Source: Margaritifera margaritifera (Eukaryota > Mollusca > Bivalvia > Unionida > Margaritiferidae). From it: DNA of 64,000 nucleotides. Of the stretch, positions 53,160 through 64,000 are shown piece after piece (position 1 is the stretch's first letter; each line of letters opens with the position of its first letter). Both the position numbers and the translations under genes were made by a program. The notes under the pieces were generated by a model, which made no database searches, had not been told where the DNA came from, and worked only from the letters and a program-made list of their open reading frames with translations. Location: assembly GCA_029931535.1 (NCBI GenBank), contig JAQPZY010001266.1, forward strand, positions 1,326,001 through 1,390,000, given 5' to 3'.

Positions 53160-54590
53160 AAAGACCCACGGCCTCGAACAGGTCCATGACTACAGCGCTC
53201 CAGAAATGATCTTGGACGCAATCCGGTAGACCACCGGCACCAGGTTGTAGTTGCTGATAGACATCTTCTTTGATAAGGACATCCATGGCAGCATCGCAAT
53301 GATGAACCAGCGCATGCAAAAGCGAACAACCCAATGTGTCCAGACTATGACAGCAAAAGCAAACAGGCTGGATATCGTACATTGACGCCGACAACTTCAA
53401 CAAAGATGTAGAACTTACCAACCAGTGGCCTTAAGTGGGTTGATTCACCCACACTTGAAACTGTCGCAGCTGACGCACCCAATGGCTACATCTGGAAGTC
53501 GACATCGAGTATCAGAACAATCTTAATGACGCAAAGAGCGACTATCCATTAGCTTCAGAGACCACAAGCGTTTCAGAGAATTGGCTTAGTGACTATTAGC
53601 TTGCTTTAGAAAGCGAACTGAGGGACAAGGACAGTGACAAGAAAACCCTGTTAATCCCCAGCCCACGCAAAAAAAGAGGACCATGTTGTGTAGTATATAA
53701 ATCTCCAGCTGCTTGGCACCACGTTTTATCGTGTGATGGAGTTTGATCAAAGCGCACAGCATACGCAGCTAAACACAGACCTCCAAACTAATGCAAAGTC
53801 TGAGTTCCAAAAAGACTTAGTCAAGCTGATGCGCAACTCTGTCTTCGGGAAGACTATGGAGGACCAAATGAAAAAAATGTGATCTTGTTGTGGAAGATTT
53901 TGCAGTACAATCAGCAAAGGCTAGCCTGAACTTCAACCGTCCCATCTATACGTAGCAGGCGATTTTCCACCTGAACAAGCACCTGATGTATAACATCTAC
54001 TACAATAAGATCAAAGTATGCTACGGGAGCAAGGCTCACCTGCTATACACGGATACTGACAGTCTACTATTGTGCATCATGACCACGGATTTATACCACA
54101 ATACGGCCAAAGACTTCCATAAATATCAATCAACTCTACAACACAGCCAACAAAAAAGGTCGTAGGCAAGTTCGGGGATGAGTTCCCGGGAAAACCCATC
54201 GGATAATGTGTGGGTCTCTGCCCCAAGATGTACTCCTTATTGAAAATGATAGCACAGAGATACGCAAGACCAAAGGCGTCTCGTGAACAGTAGTAAAGGA
54301 CGACCTTAGGCACAACATCTACCTCGAGTGCTTAAGAGAGAAAAATGGATTTCGACACTCAATGATCGCCATCTGCGGAGACCATCACAAAATTAGGGTG
54401 TGCCGCATTAACAAGACTGTCCTTAGTTCACTGAACACCAACAAGTAAATTGCTCGTGTCAGCATTAATCGCCAGCATACGGTCACTACCGCATCACACA
54501 AGAGCAACAAACCATGATGGAGGAGTACCTGCGACAGCGTTGACAACAGCCCCGCGGAGCATGATAACAGCTTAGGCCATTATATGGTCC
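53160..54590 (+). pseudogene. second polymerase B remnant
   Basis: Fragments in several frames give, in order, DADNFNKDVELTNQWPL (motif-A-like DANN position), KLMRNSVFGKTME (motif B, about 53830-53868), LLYTDTDSL (motif C, about 54040-54066), KKVVGKFGDEFPGKPI, GLCPKMYSLL and a C-terminal HSMIAICGDHHKIRV. This order and spacing match the protein-primed polymerase family common in animal Polinton-like elements, but the sequence differs strongly from the polymerase at 17730-21834. Numerous stops and frame changes; long dead. Confidence 0.85.
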
Positions 54591-55198
54591 TGATGATATC
54601 AGCAGGAATGATGCCTTGTTTAATTAGCATGTCCTGCGTCCAGAAACTCAAAGATACGGTGCCTAGGACCTTTGCACCGCCTCCGAGGTCAAGTCGGCCA
54701 AGAGCAGATGGTTTCATCTTGATGACTTTTTTTTAGCAATCATCGAATGACCAACGGTAAGGTCACTAAATACGGTTCCGTTTTAAACGCGGTTTCATAG
54801 GTATTTGGCATACTAAGGTGTAGACAACTTGCATGGTTTTTAAGAATTTTTTTTTTGTTTTTATACAAAAGCACTACTATTCCATATGAAAAGTTATAGA
54901 TGAATGTATAATAGATTCTGCGGGTATATGTGGTCCTGGTTTGTCCCCAGACGTTGTTCTTGTACTGGCACTTGTTCTGCTGCTGGCGCGCCGGATAAGG
55001 TGCTAAGAAGGCGAGTTATCAATGCCAAACCGACTAAGAGAACAAAAGATTTCATCACCTCCTGCTGCTCTGCTGGAGCGGAGTGCGTGTAGGCAGTCTC
55101 TGCTTTTATTCAGCCGGGTTTAGCGCTATCGAGTTAGCAAGACTTTTACCAGCAGCAGCCCTACCTGGGTGCTTAACTTTGGTGAGCTGTGCTACTTC

Positions 55199-55504
55199 CT
55201 AGTCGTGTTGCGGAGTTGTTTCTGCTGGTGCGTCCATCGTGGGTTGCGCTTGTGTCTCAATCGTCGGCTGTGTTTGTAATTCCTTGTCAAAATGGACATG
55301 TCTGTTGGTAATCATGCCAGATGCAATGAGTGCTAGTACCGCGCCGTACCTAAAGTAAAGGTTATTGGTGATGTTCGCCAAAGAGGTATGGAATAATGGA
55401 TCCTTTGCCAAGTCACTTGCATGACGTTCGCGGTTATATATAGGCAGAACGTGGCTTACAACTGCCGTGTACAGTCCGAGCGGAGACGACCCTAAAGTGA
55501 TCAT
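55199..55504 (-). pseudogene. small membrane-protein remnant of element 2
   Basis: A 101-codon open frame containing HTSLANITNNLYFRYGAVLA and ASGMITNRHVHFD. From memory, the 'NNLYFRYG...NRHV.F' combination occurs in a small, conserved, hydrophobic protein of this Polinton-like lineage. It ends in a low-complexity T/Q/P-rich tail. It is open here, but neighbouring genes are ruined. Confidence 0.55.
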
Positions 55505-55663
55505 CCTGGCAAGCAGTTTAACCTCGTATATGGCATAGGCATTTGCTATCTAGTAACCGCTCAATGCCACGAGGTCCGCAAAAGGAAGAGATCGGCCTAT
55601 GTACTATTTTGTTGCGCCAGAAGCCACCAGCTCGGACAGGCGGTCACAGTACTGTGCTAATGT

Positions 55664-55867
55664 TCATTTGGCACAGCATACTTCGGAAATTGTGTGAGCG
55701 GCGGCAGCCGGCTTGTCCGTTTCTGAAGTCAGCCCATATAGTATTTCGTCAACGTCGATATCACTTACAGCAACCGACATGGCTCTTATAAAGTTCTTGA
55801 TATGGTTGGTTGAGCGCTTAACTCTAAGTAGTTTACATATAATATAGGTTAAGGTCCCAAGTGTCAT
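55664..55867 (-). pseudogene. unassigned element-2 fragment
   Basis: A 67-codon frame starting with a hydrophobic MTLGTLTYIICKLL. It contains IKNFIRAMSVAVSDIDVDEI and ends in an alanine-rich segment. Position and orientation fit a small gene of the second element; I cannot name it. Confidence 0.35.
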
Positions 55868-56239
55868 AATGTTGCTGTTGGCGTATTGTTTTCTCCCAGT
55901 GTGTCCCTAAATGAGCCTTCGTCTTTACAGCAGAATAAAGTTATGCACTAGGTCCGGTTGAATAAGTCACGAGCAACGCGGTGTGTACTTTTGTGTTATA
56001 ACCCACACATTAATGCCGGCATGAAGGCTGACAAAGAAGAGCCTAGAAAATGTTGTTTCCGTTATGCTGGACGCTAGAATGAGAGGCGCAATCATTGACT
56101 AGAAAACGCGTTGATGGTTTTTCGAACTTTGTAGCGAGACCATAAAGCAAGTCATCCAGATCATAGCCCTCAGAGTTGATTAGAAATACTACCGCGTCTC
56201 TTTTGCCGCGGATTTACGACCTGTCATTTGTTGAGGCGT

Positions 56240-57190
56240 AAAGTATGGCAGAGTATGATAATAAAACCTAAGTGGCCCTTAAATCCTGATTCGAGCAGTT
56301 TGCAGGTAAACACGTTCTTGTGCAGGCTAGTAGATATCACACACGAATTGGCCATTTGGTATGTTGAGCTGCGCGTTCATGAATACATACATGTACACGT
56401 ACAACACGCCTGCCGCCTGGACCGTTTTTCAATCTGCAGCACGACGCTTTTGCTCGCTTTTTCAATACGTCTTGCCGATCTGTGGAGCGTTTTGGTTCTC
56501 CGTCATGCTCATGTCGAGGACAAGAGTACACCGAGTTTGATAGAAAGTGCCAACGTCAACCGATGTTAGGTCTGTGTCCACGAGAGACTTCCTAGCCAGT
56601 CTCTTTAGAGCCTCTTCCCACTGCCAGTACCTAATCTCCCCTGAACATAAATCTAGTTTGGGACGCCATCTATCGTTACCGAAAATTTACTAATAAGGGG
56701 GTTGTCGAAATTCTCTATCAAATGCAGCACTCGTCGCCGCATCCTCGAACAGCATAACAATCGCCTTTACGCTTTTAGCTGGGGTGCTTAGGTTCTTGTT
56801 CCATGCCGGTCATTCCTGTTCAGCACCATCTTGCGATGGTATAGCACTCGGTTGTATAACACTTGTCATATACTGTTGTTTGATTATGCGTGCGTGTTCT
56901 GCGTGTGTCACAACGTCGCACTCCAAATTGATACCGCCGATGGTGTAGCTCGCTGGTATATTCGTGCTCAAGCTTGTCTGGCAGTAGCTCGAAAGAGAGG
57001 CGTGCGGAACGGCTGAATGGTAGTATGGCACGCGACCGTTCAGCAGCAGTTTAGAAGCTCAACGTCGAGCGGCACGTATAAGCAGTCCCCAAATGCGGAA
57101 GCGACAGACGCATCGGGCTGGATATCAGTGACGGCATTGCCAGCACCGACACGTATGGTTCTAGAGTTGTTGTTTTGTATACCCTGAGAG
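56240..57190 (-). pseudogene. capsid-like protein remnant of element 2
   Basis: Pieces in several frames: SVASAFGDCLYVPLDVELL, then ASYTIGGINLECDVVTHAEH (56810-57031), then FSVTIDGVPN (about 56655-56690), then LVDTDLTSVDVGTFYQTRC and LVLDMSMTENQ. These phrases resemble the hexon-type major capsid protein of a Polinton-like lineage distinct from the capsid at 7006-8382. Many stops; not functional. Assignment rests on remembered family patterns. Confidence 0.6.
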
Positions 57191-57397
57191 GCTGCGTGGG
57201 GTATTAATCACTACAACAGTACTTTGGACACACTTAACCGCAAGTGCACAGAGGGTGCGAAATGGGTCGAATCTGTTTCCATATAGAGACACGCATTAGA
57301 AAGTTTCGTGCTATTGGAGTTCACGTGTCCTTCCTTGAATATGTTAAGACTTCTTGAGATTTGTCGTTGCTCTGTCCGTCCTTGAGCAGTCAAATCA

Positions 57398-58590
57398 TGG
57401 ATGAAGACTTTAAAATCACCGACTTTAGTGGTCGTAAAGACAATGCTCTTGCAGAGGACGAATAAGTAGAGACTCCACTCGTCAAGCCATCACAAGGTGT
57501 ATCAGCGGCATATATCGATATTGGAAGGCGACCTGGACAATCCACATGAAAACAATCTAGAAGCAACTATAAAGTAAATTCGCGATAAAAAAATTTACCC
57601 CTTCTTTAAGGTTAATAAGATAAAAGAAAAACCTAAAAATGCCGCATTAATTGTCAAAGACGGTGTGTTGTATCCTAAGGAGTGACACGATATTTTTCTT
57701 CAATGGACATGGGGTGGAAAAAGGGGCTGTACAAAGGATACGCAAGAAGATCGCACACAACTGACAGATACCAAGCGTCTCGCTGTGTCGGGATCCGAGG
57801 AGACAGCGGTAATAGATGTGAGTGTACAGGAGCTTGACAGCCTTCAGATGTGAGATATCCTTGGTCTCAACAATTCACTTCAGACGTACCAGGTTATCCT
57901 CATAGTCCGTATAGCTTGATGAACGCCTCTTCGCAGAAAGAAGAAAGCTGACAGAAGCGAAAGAAGAAATGATGTTCCAGGAGATACAAGACCGCATTGC
58001 AGATTTGAAGTTGGTACGCGAATATTCATTAAGGATTTACCTGGGGCACGTCGCAATAATTTACCGTTATCCCGGAGACCATCAGCAAAAACTTCTATGA
58101 GGACACAACATTAGCCGAGCATTTGTGAATCCACCTTACCGAACTGGTCATCACCATTGCCTCATTTTTCACGGCTCTTGGATTTATTATGAGTACGATT
58201 GTGTTCGCAGTCACAAGCGGCACAAGCGCACAGTCGCCACCTCCCGTCGTCTTGACAACTAAAGCTGGCCACAGTAGCGCACAAGAATGGGTACAAGGAC
58301 AGCCGCATCTGTTGGCCGGGATGCTAAGTTAGTCCGTAGAAAAGGCTTCAGTGGCGTTGCGAGGCATTATTGCCGCCATTGTATGATTTCTACAGAAAAA
58401 GCTGGTGTTGTCATTGGCTGACTTTGCCGCTTTCCGTACTCAAGTTAACACCTGCAAACAGCAGCGCAAATGCGAGGACAGAGCGGAACAGGATGATGCT
58501 CGTTGATCAAGAGGGGAGAAACCAAATATCCGCAAACCCCGACGCATTATCGGCCACGACAAGTACTGTTTTATTGGCATCATAGTCTTC
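57398..58590 (+). pseudogene. membrane-anchored protein remnant of element 2
   Basis: Starts MDEDFKITDFSGRKDNALAE and soon meets a stop. Later fragments include GVLYPKE and FLQWTWGGK, then VITIASFFTALGFIMSTIVF (hydrophobic), then a segment with VALRGIIAAIV and another hydrophobic stretch. This order (YPKG-like, W-T-W-G, then multiple membrane helices with an amphipathic A/G-rich part) is one I associate with a recurrent Polinton-lineage protein of unknown function. Confidence 0.55.
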
Positions 58591-58838
58591 GTTTTTGTTC
58601 ATGCATACACCTTTTGTGTGCTGCTGGTCAGCACTTATGCTCCTAAGCGGTTCAAAGCCGACCTTTAATTTTTTGTTGGCTGCAGCTGTTGTGTCTGCGT
58701 TCGATCTATGCTGGTACTGCTCGTGCTGGGTAGCTATGTGGCATTACCCCAGCGTTAGTGCCCAGATTTAAATTGTCGGCTGCCACATCGTAACTGCCAA
58801 AGTGGAGATCCATGTCGCTTGGAATCATGTAGAGGCCA

Positions 58839-59036
58839 CTACAGGACGTAATCTAACTTATCAGTGACATAATGGAACTCGTCTTGGTAATTTTGCAGCG
58901 TCCTCGGGAGATCTTCTTTGTAGACGCCCACAAACACGACGCGGTTGAGCAATAGTTCGCGGATGCTTGCTTTCCCTGTATAATTGTAGGCATTGACACC
59001 ACCGACACTGTTCTTACAGCGAAATGCTTGTAGCAA
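58839..59036 (-). pseudogene. unassigned element-2 fragment
   Basis: A 65-codon frame containing KNSVGGVNAYNYTGKASIRE and FVGVYKEDLPRTLQNYQDEF. The composition looks protein-coding rather than random, but I cannot assign it to a family. Confidence 0.35.
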
Positions 59037-59211
59037 TGCGACCGCTCCGTCGTTCGCATAATGTATCTTGTATTAACTAATCTCTAGTTGGACCGGTCGC
59101 TCACGAACAGGTGATGTGCACTTATCCTGGTACCCAGGATAGTTAACGAAGAAAATTTCCAGCCTATAAAGCACCCCCAACCCATATCCGGCGAGCATCA
59201 ATGTCCATGAT

Positions 59212-59547
59212 GTGTATTACAGCATAAATACGCTGGAAACTTTCCTGGAATGTATGTGGCCTATAACGAGGCAGCCGGGCGGACAGCATCACAGTTACTC
59301 AACTAAATGGTTGCTCAATCTCAACTTGCTCACCCACATCTTTGGGTTTGCCCCAGATGCCGTTTTCGGGCCAGGCATACACATAGTACCTTGTGCCCTA
59401 TCATTGATCAACATCCCTTGGCTCTATGTTTACCTCAATGAAGCCAATACGACTGGCAGCATTCTTGCTCAGAAAAACACCCTGTTTCCCTGGCTGCTCC
59501 TACGGGGAGTCGCCTACTGTCTTCTAAGGAAAATCACATTGTTGTAG
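59212..59547 (+). pseudogene. unassigned element-2 fragment
   Basis: A 111-codon frame with HIFGFAPDAVFGPGIHIVPC, LYVYLNEANTTGSIL and a hydrophobic end. It may be part of a minor capsid protein of the second lineage given its place in the block; this is a weak inference. Confidence 0.3.
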
Positions 59548-60312
59548 ACTACATGAGGCATCATCCAGAAACTATACACACGCATTTTGTAGGAAGAACA
59601 CACTCGTCGGTTTAACATGCTGGTGAACACAATCTTCCTTGAAAGTGAAAATGGTGCAAGCACGCTATGAGTCTACGTGGCCTTGGCAGCTTTAGTAAGC
59701 GCTCTGCAAGCACCTCTGGGCCATCGCCCCAGTTTAATGTCGCTATCGCCCCAGTTTAATATCGCCCTAGAAGAGCCCATAGGTGCTGAAACTCTCGGTC
59801 ACGTGGCAGGGCAAGCTGATGCTGTCTTGAAGGTCGCGTTCTTAACGCCGACAATATTGCGTCGATTATGGGTATTACAGCAATAAATGTGTCCGGTTAA
59901 TATTGCTGGGATTCAACGCAAAACTTTCAAAGCGTTCGTTGTTTTATCCTTAGAAAGAGCACTATCACCGTCCCGTGAGCCGGAATTTTCTTCATTACCT
60001 CCATCGGAATTGTGGTAACGTAACGTGGTTAATGATTTCAATTCGTGTAAACGGAATCTTACGGACACTTAATAACAGAAGTGCTCAGTCACTCAATAAC
60101 GTCACATACAAAGCGTTACAACTAGCTTGCGTCCATGATTGCAGCTCGAGACACCATCTGGAGTAAGAACCTCAAGGTCAATGCACAAGCATTAGGATTT
60201 TCAACCACTCTGACTATCTTTGGCTTCCCAGTTAGATCCGGCGCTAAACTAGTTAAAATATGAACCATGGGGGGGGGGGGGGAGCAACAAGACATACAAG
60301 GAACATACATCG

Positions 60313-60504
60313 TTGGTGCCGCCTGCCGATCCTGCGATCGACGAAGAAGACGGAGAATTGGTGCAGCTCACACAACAAGTGCACGACATTGACAAGGAAT
60401 ACAAACCGCTGGTGCACGAGAATCTGCGTCTACTTGGGGTTGACACCTACCGGTTCAGATTAGGGTGGATCGAGGATGCAAAGGAGATAGACATCGAATA
60501 CTAG
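60313..60504 (+). pseudogene. unassigned acidic fragment
   Basis: A 63-codon frame rich in acidic residues (DPAIDEEDGELVQLTQQVHD, then YRFRLGWIEDAKEIDIEY). It is preceded by a 14-base G run. Not recognised; it could be the end of an element-2 gene. Confidence 0.3.
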
Positions 60505-61059
60505 AGTCACCCCAAGCACCTTAAGCCAACACGTGAGAAGATGGAGTTAATTGCGCTTTCTTTGTCAGAACAACAGTTGCAAGTACTGCCCTAGGCATGT
60601 CTCGGCAACGATTGCTAATCCAATGATAGCATGGTATTTTGCGAAACGTTCTCTTCAATACCATTTTTGGCGGGGTATGTAGGTCCCTCTATCACTCATC
60701 TCATCATCAGAAAAAAAACATCCAACAGAGTTATATTTATAAAAAACGCATTCTGCCACATCACCGTAATCAATAGAAAAAATAATGAAAAAAGAACAAA
60801 CAGTCGCTAAACTCACGGACAGAAGGTATGGTATTTGTGATTCTTGACGGGCGTGTTGGAGGGCGTGTTTAAAACCGTGTCATTTTCAGATATATTAATA
60901 TGAAGCAAACTTACTTTTTCTTTGACATCATCACCATCTTGCCAGTAAGCCACGGGGACAGGCTAGAAGCTCGTGTACACAAAGGAGCTATGTAACTTCC
61001 CCTTCACCCCTTAAAGTCAAGTAAACTTTTATATCACGCTTCTTATAGAGGAATTAGAA

Positions 61060-61495
61060 TGACGCTATATCCGACGATCAATAACCCGCGTGACTTTCGC
61101 CTGAAGAAGATCTGCGAGGCTGAAGCTCTTTTTCGCATAACAACAGCGCAATCTGGACAAAAGTGCAGATGCGCAAAAATGTAGTGGATGGTGCTGACAC
61201 CACACTGTCGTATGTGTCTCTGTCACTGGTGTGGCAGTGTTGGTCTTTGGTAAACAATCTTTGCGGCTCCACTAGTTATACTCTTGGAAATAACAGTACT
61301 GAGCTGCAAGTCTGCGCAAAGTCTTCAAACACCAATGCTATATACATGGCTGAACTTAATGTCGACATTATCATTTTGCCTTATTCATCTCTGTTCAGTC
61401 ATTACCAATATATTTTTGCCAATAAAAGAAGAGACGACTTCCTCTCCACTGATAAGTTCAAACATGGCCTAGATGATACTGCAAATTCATCATAA
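61060..61495 (+). pseudogene. element-2 protein remnant (DGADT type)
   Basis: Fragments in several frames: NNPRDFRLKKICEAEA, KNVVDGADTTLSYVSLSLVW, a hydrophobic IFAAPLVILLEI, then a terminal region. The combination of a helical start, 'V.DGADT' and glycine/valine-rich hydrophobic segments is one I recall from a widespread Polinton-associated protein of unknown function. Three frames are needed to read it, so it is a pseudogene. It is the last recognisable piece of the second element. Confidence 0.5.
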
Positions 61496-61599
61496 ACAAG
61501 CATAAAAACCGGTTGCCGAGCACAAGGAGGGAGCTTTTCATAATCGGCAAATTGGTTAAATGCTAGTTGAACATCAAAACTAACTGTAGGTACATCATA

Positions 61600-64000
61600 A
61601 GCTGCGTGTACCTATGTCATGTCTTTTGGCCTGTGCGGACCATTCCCATGCTGCTTTACATTTTTGTCTCATGGGAATGTGCGGGAACCGGCGAGACAAA
61701 GACGCACACCAATTTATTCATTGTCACTCGAAATATAACGGAACAGGGGGCCAGGAGCTTCCATCCGTAACCAGTGTATAGGCCACATTTGGATGGTGTA
61801 AACCTTTGTATTAACAAGGAATATATGCATGAAATGGGTGCCTGGGGCTACTGCATCAGATAGACCAACCCTGGGTGGTTCAAAATATCCATTTTGTATC
61901 TAATGTAGTCTTTTTTTCCGTGGTTCTGAATGAACTTACAGACATCATTAAGTGCCATCGTTACATGTTGATTTGACGGACGAGGTAGTTTATTATCTTC
62001 ATCGCATTATTTTCTGCCCTTGTTTGAACTATGGTCAGAACGATGCCTCTCTAGCTCTACAATTGCATCCTTCAGATTTTTATCATAGTCAAATAATTCA
62101 TCACCATGTAGGGGTGAGTTGAGACTTAATGTTTTGATTTCATTTGCATTGTCAGACACACCCACATTCATGGCGTGCTTAAAGGTATAATCTTCAGTAA
62201 AATCATGTTACTGCCATAATATCATAGTTTAAATTGAAATTGGGAAATGCATCACCTTCACATGTCTTTGTTCAAAAACTCAAGGATTGCCTTCTTTTTT
62301 TTGGGGGGGGGGCTTTCTTTCCTCTTTGCCTAAATTATTTCCGTCTTTCAACGATTGCAGACTCTTTTTCGCATGACAGATTTCCTTAAGTGTATTCGCT
62401 TCGGTTATATTAAAATACTTGCATTTAGCTGCTACAGAAAATGATTCTCTTGCTTAAATATTTATTGAAAGTAGATTTCATAAGCATTCCAAAAATGTTA
62501 CAAGGTATTTTATGCCAAATGACGTATACTATTATAATGACCAGACCTTTTAAATTTTTATCACGTAGGAAATACAAAAGTCGGCACCTACTCTGTGTGG
62601 CTTTCACCTCAGAATCGGTAAAGTTAGATTGGAAACTGTGACATAAACTAACACGAGCTGCACACAAAAGTAATGAAAATTAAAAAAAAAAATAGTTCCA
62701 ACGTTCATACATTATGTTTTTTGACACCGTTTCCGGAACCACGTAAATTTAATTTTTCCCTTACATGCCTGCAAAAGGAGGTCAAAATGTGTACTACTGT
62801 AAGTAGTGCAAGGTCATTACACGTTAGAGGTTGCACGTGGCTTTGGAGTGAGATGGTGTACTAACCCAATACAGCTTTGGTTTATTGGATACATTGTATT
62901 GAGTTAATGCAACAGATAAAGGGCGCTCTTTTGCTATTCAAAAAGTTGACAAATATCTTTTTATTATATTCACTATTGTTTGTTCATCTGTTCAGCAATC
63001 ATTCTTCGTAGTAGTGCATGATGGTTATTAATGCAACCTATTTATAATTTTTTATATTTACTTTTGTACTATTTTTAGTTATCTTTTAGAAAAAAAAGGT
63101 TTCTGTAGAAAATGTATAACTATTTTTCTTTAAGGGCTTTTGGGGTGGTAAAGCCTTTTCAATAATAACACTGAACCTTGTGTTTTTATAGGATTTTTAT
63201 ATCAGCATACATGCTATTTCTACCAGAAATGACCTGCAACTATTTCATTTTCTTTTCCGGCAAATCCCAACCCAATATCCTGACCTGACGTTTTGAATGA
63301 GTCAGTTACTGGGCTTGATATGAAAAGTCTATCGCGAACTGAATAATCTTTATACAGTTCTTCTCCTGTCTTGCGAAACTTATTTAATCTCATGAATTAG
63401 TCTAAAAAACTCAAACGCTGTGCATTTGTTGGAGTTCAATCTCGACTGCCTACATATCAAAATATAAGCGAGAAATGGTGCACTTACAATTGACATTTGT
63501 ATCCAAACCAGCCATGCGTTCTATTTGCTAACCCGATGACAAGTTTGATAAACAGGATGTCAAAGTCATATATCAGCATAAGTGTGTTTAGTAAATATGT
63601 AATCAATGACTGCCTGCTTATGATGAGAGTGGGATATACGTTATTTTATGTCTTTGATATTGAATTGTTACACCGTCACTGCAGAAGGAAGTACTGTTAT
63701 CAACTGAATCAAATTAAATTGTACTTACCCGTGTATAACGTTAACCAGGCTTTCACTGGTACTCTGCCTAATTTTTATAACTGACAACTAATAATAGAAA
63801 AGGGGCACCAAAATATTCGTCTCATAATATTTCGGCCAGTCAGAGTCTTCGCCGGAAGTGTGATACGGTAGTCAGCTGATGCACCAGATTGCAATTAGAA
63901 TAGAGCCAGACCTGCCTTCGCGGATAGTATTCGCTTGAAATAAAGAAGAACAACAAACAGCGTAGACTCTGTCCTGCTGAAGTATTATGCAAACTCTGAT
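61600..64000. other. right end of window, no gene seen
   Basis: AT-rich host-like sequence. I see no coding region with support. Short homopolymers occur (G run near 62310). Confidence 0.5.

Larger units (their letters stand above)
53150..61600. mobile_element. decayed second Polinton-like element
   Basis: A block in which fragments of several Polinton-type proteins of a lineage different from element 1 can be read through many stops and frameshifts: a polymerase B, a capsid-like protein, membrane proteins and others. Base composition is visibly less AT-rich than the surrounding host DNA. Genes lie on both strands. I see no terminal repeats or target duplication, so the limits are approximate. 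Decay is far heavier than in element 1, so insertion is older. Confidence 0.75.

Noticed and set aside
61567..61770. Possible ATPase fragment of element 2 (AGTGETKT)
   Set aside because: The P-loop-like string has glutamate in place of the essential lysine, and nothing around it matches a packaging ATPase; too weak to call.
63790..63930. Possible end of another transposon ('atatttcggccagtcagagt')
   Set aside because: The phrase is reminiscent of retroelement ends, but there is no repeat partner or coding part in the window.

Overview
The window is animal genomic DNA, probably from a marine lophotrochozoan invertebrate such as a mollusc (my inference). It is AT-rich, full of TA, CT/GA and CA microsatellites and tandem repeats, and carries one clear intron-containing immunoglobulin-superfamily receptor gene (33834-41926). 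It also holds two virus-like mobile elements of the Polinton/Maverick (adintovirus-like) class.

Element 1 (1418-25111, 23.7 kb) is nearly complete. It has 307-bp terminal inverted repeats (about six mismatches by eye) beginning AGTAGTAGACG, and a perfect 6-bp target duplication TACAGA at 1412-1417 and 25112-25117. Almost all central genes read leftward. From left to right they are: adenain-type protease, a Cys/His protein, major capsid protein, pVI-like protein, penton-like protein, a two-helix membrane protein, retroviral-type integrase, a conserved unknown, two pX-like core proteins, packaging ATPase, two membrane proteins, two paralogous F-box-like repeat proteins, BIR (IAP-type) domains and protein-primed DNA polymerase B. 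A CCHC zinc-knuckle gene lies divergently from polB. Most replication and packaging genes carry stops or frameshifts, so this copy looks dead. The major capsid gene, one pX-like gene and the right-end accessory genes are open. A 5'-truncated LINE (3152-5550, 11-bp target duplication) has landed between the promoter and coding region of one left-end gene.

The most striking observation concerns the five accessory genes near the two ends. Each is followed by what looks like a metazoan replication-dependent histone 3' processing signal: a 16-nt stem-loop, ACCCA or ACCCC, then a purine-rich CAAGAAAAGA-like element. Three of these genes also share a promoter box (core CGTCCGCGC) before the TATA box. 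One encodes an IxCxE motif of the retinoblastoma-binding type and, in a shifted frame, an AT-hook. Together this suggests an S-phase-coupled early gene set. Central genes instead tend to have TATAAAA just upstream and no histone-type end.

Element 2 (about 53.15-61.6 kb) is a badly decayed remnant of a different Polinton-like lineage. It keeps pieces of a second polymerase B, a second capsid-like protein, a membrane protein and other recognisable fragments. The rest (1-1411, 25118-33833, 41927-53150, 61600-64000) is host intergenic DNA with repeats and foldbacks in which I can support no further gene.
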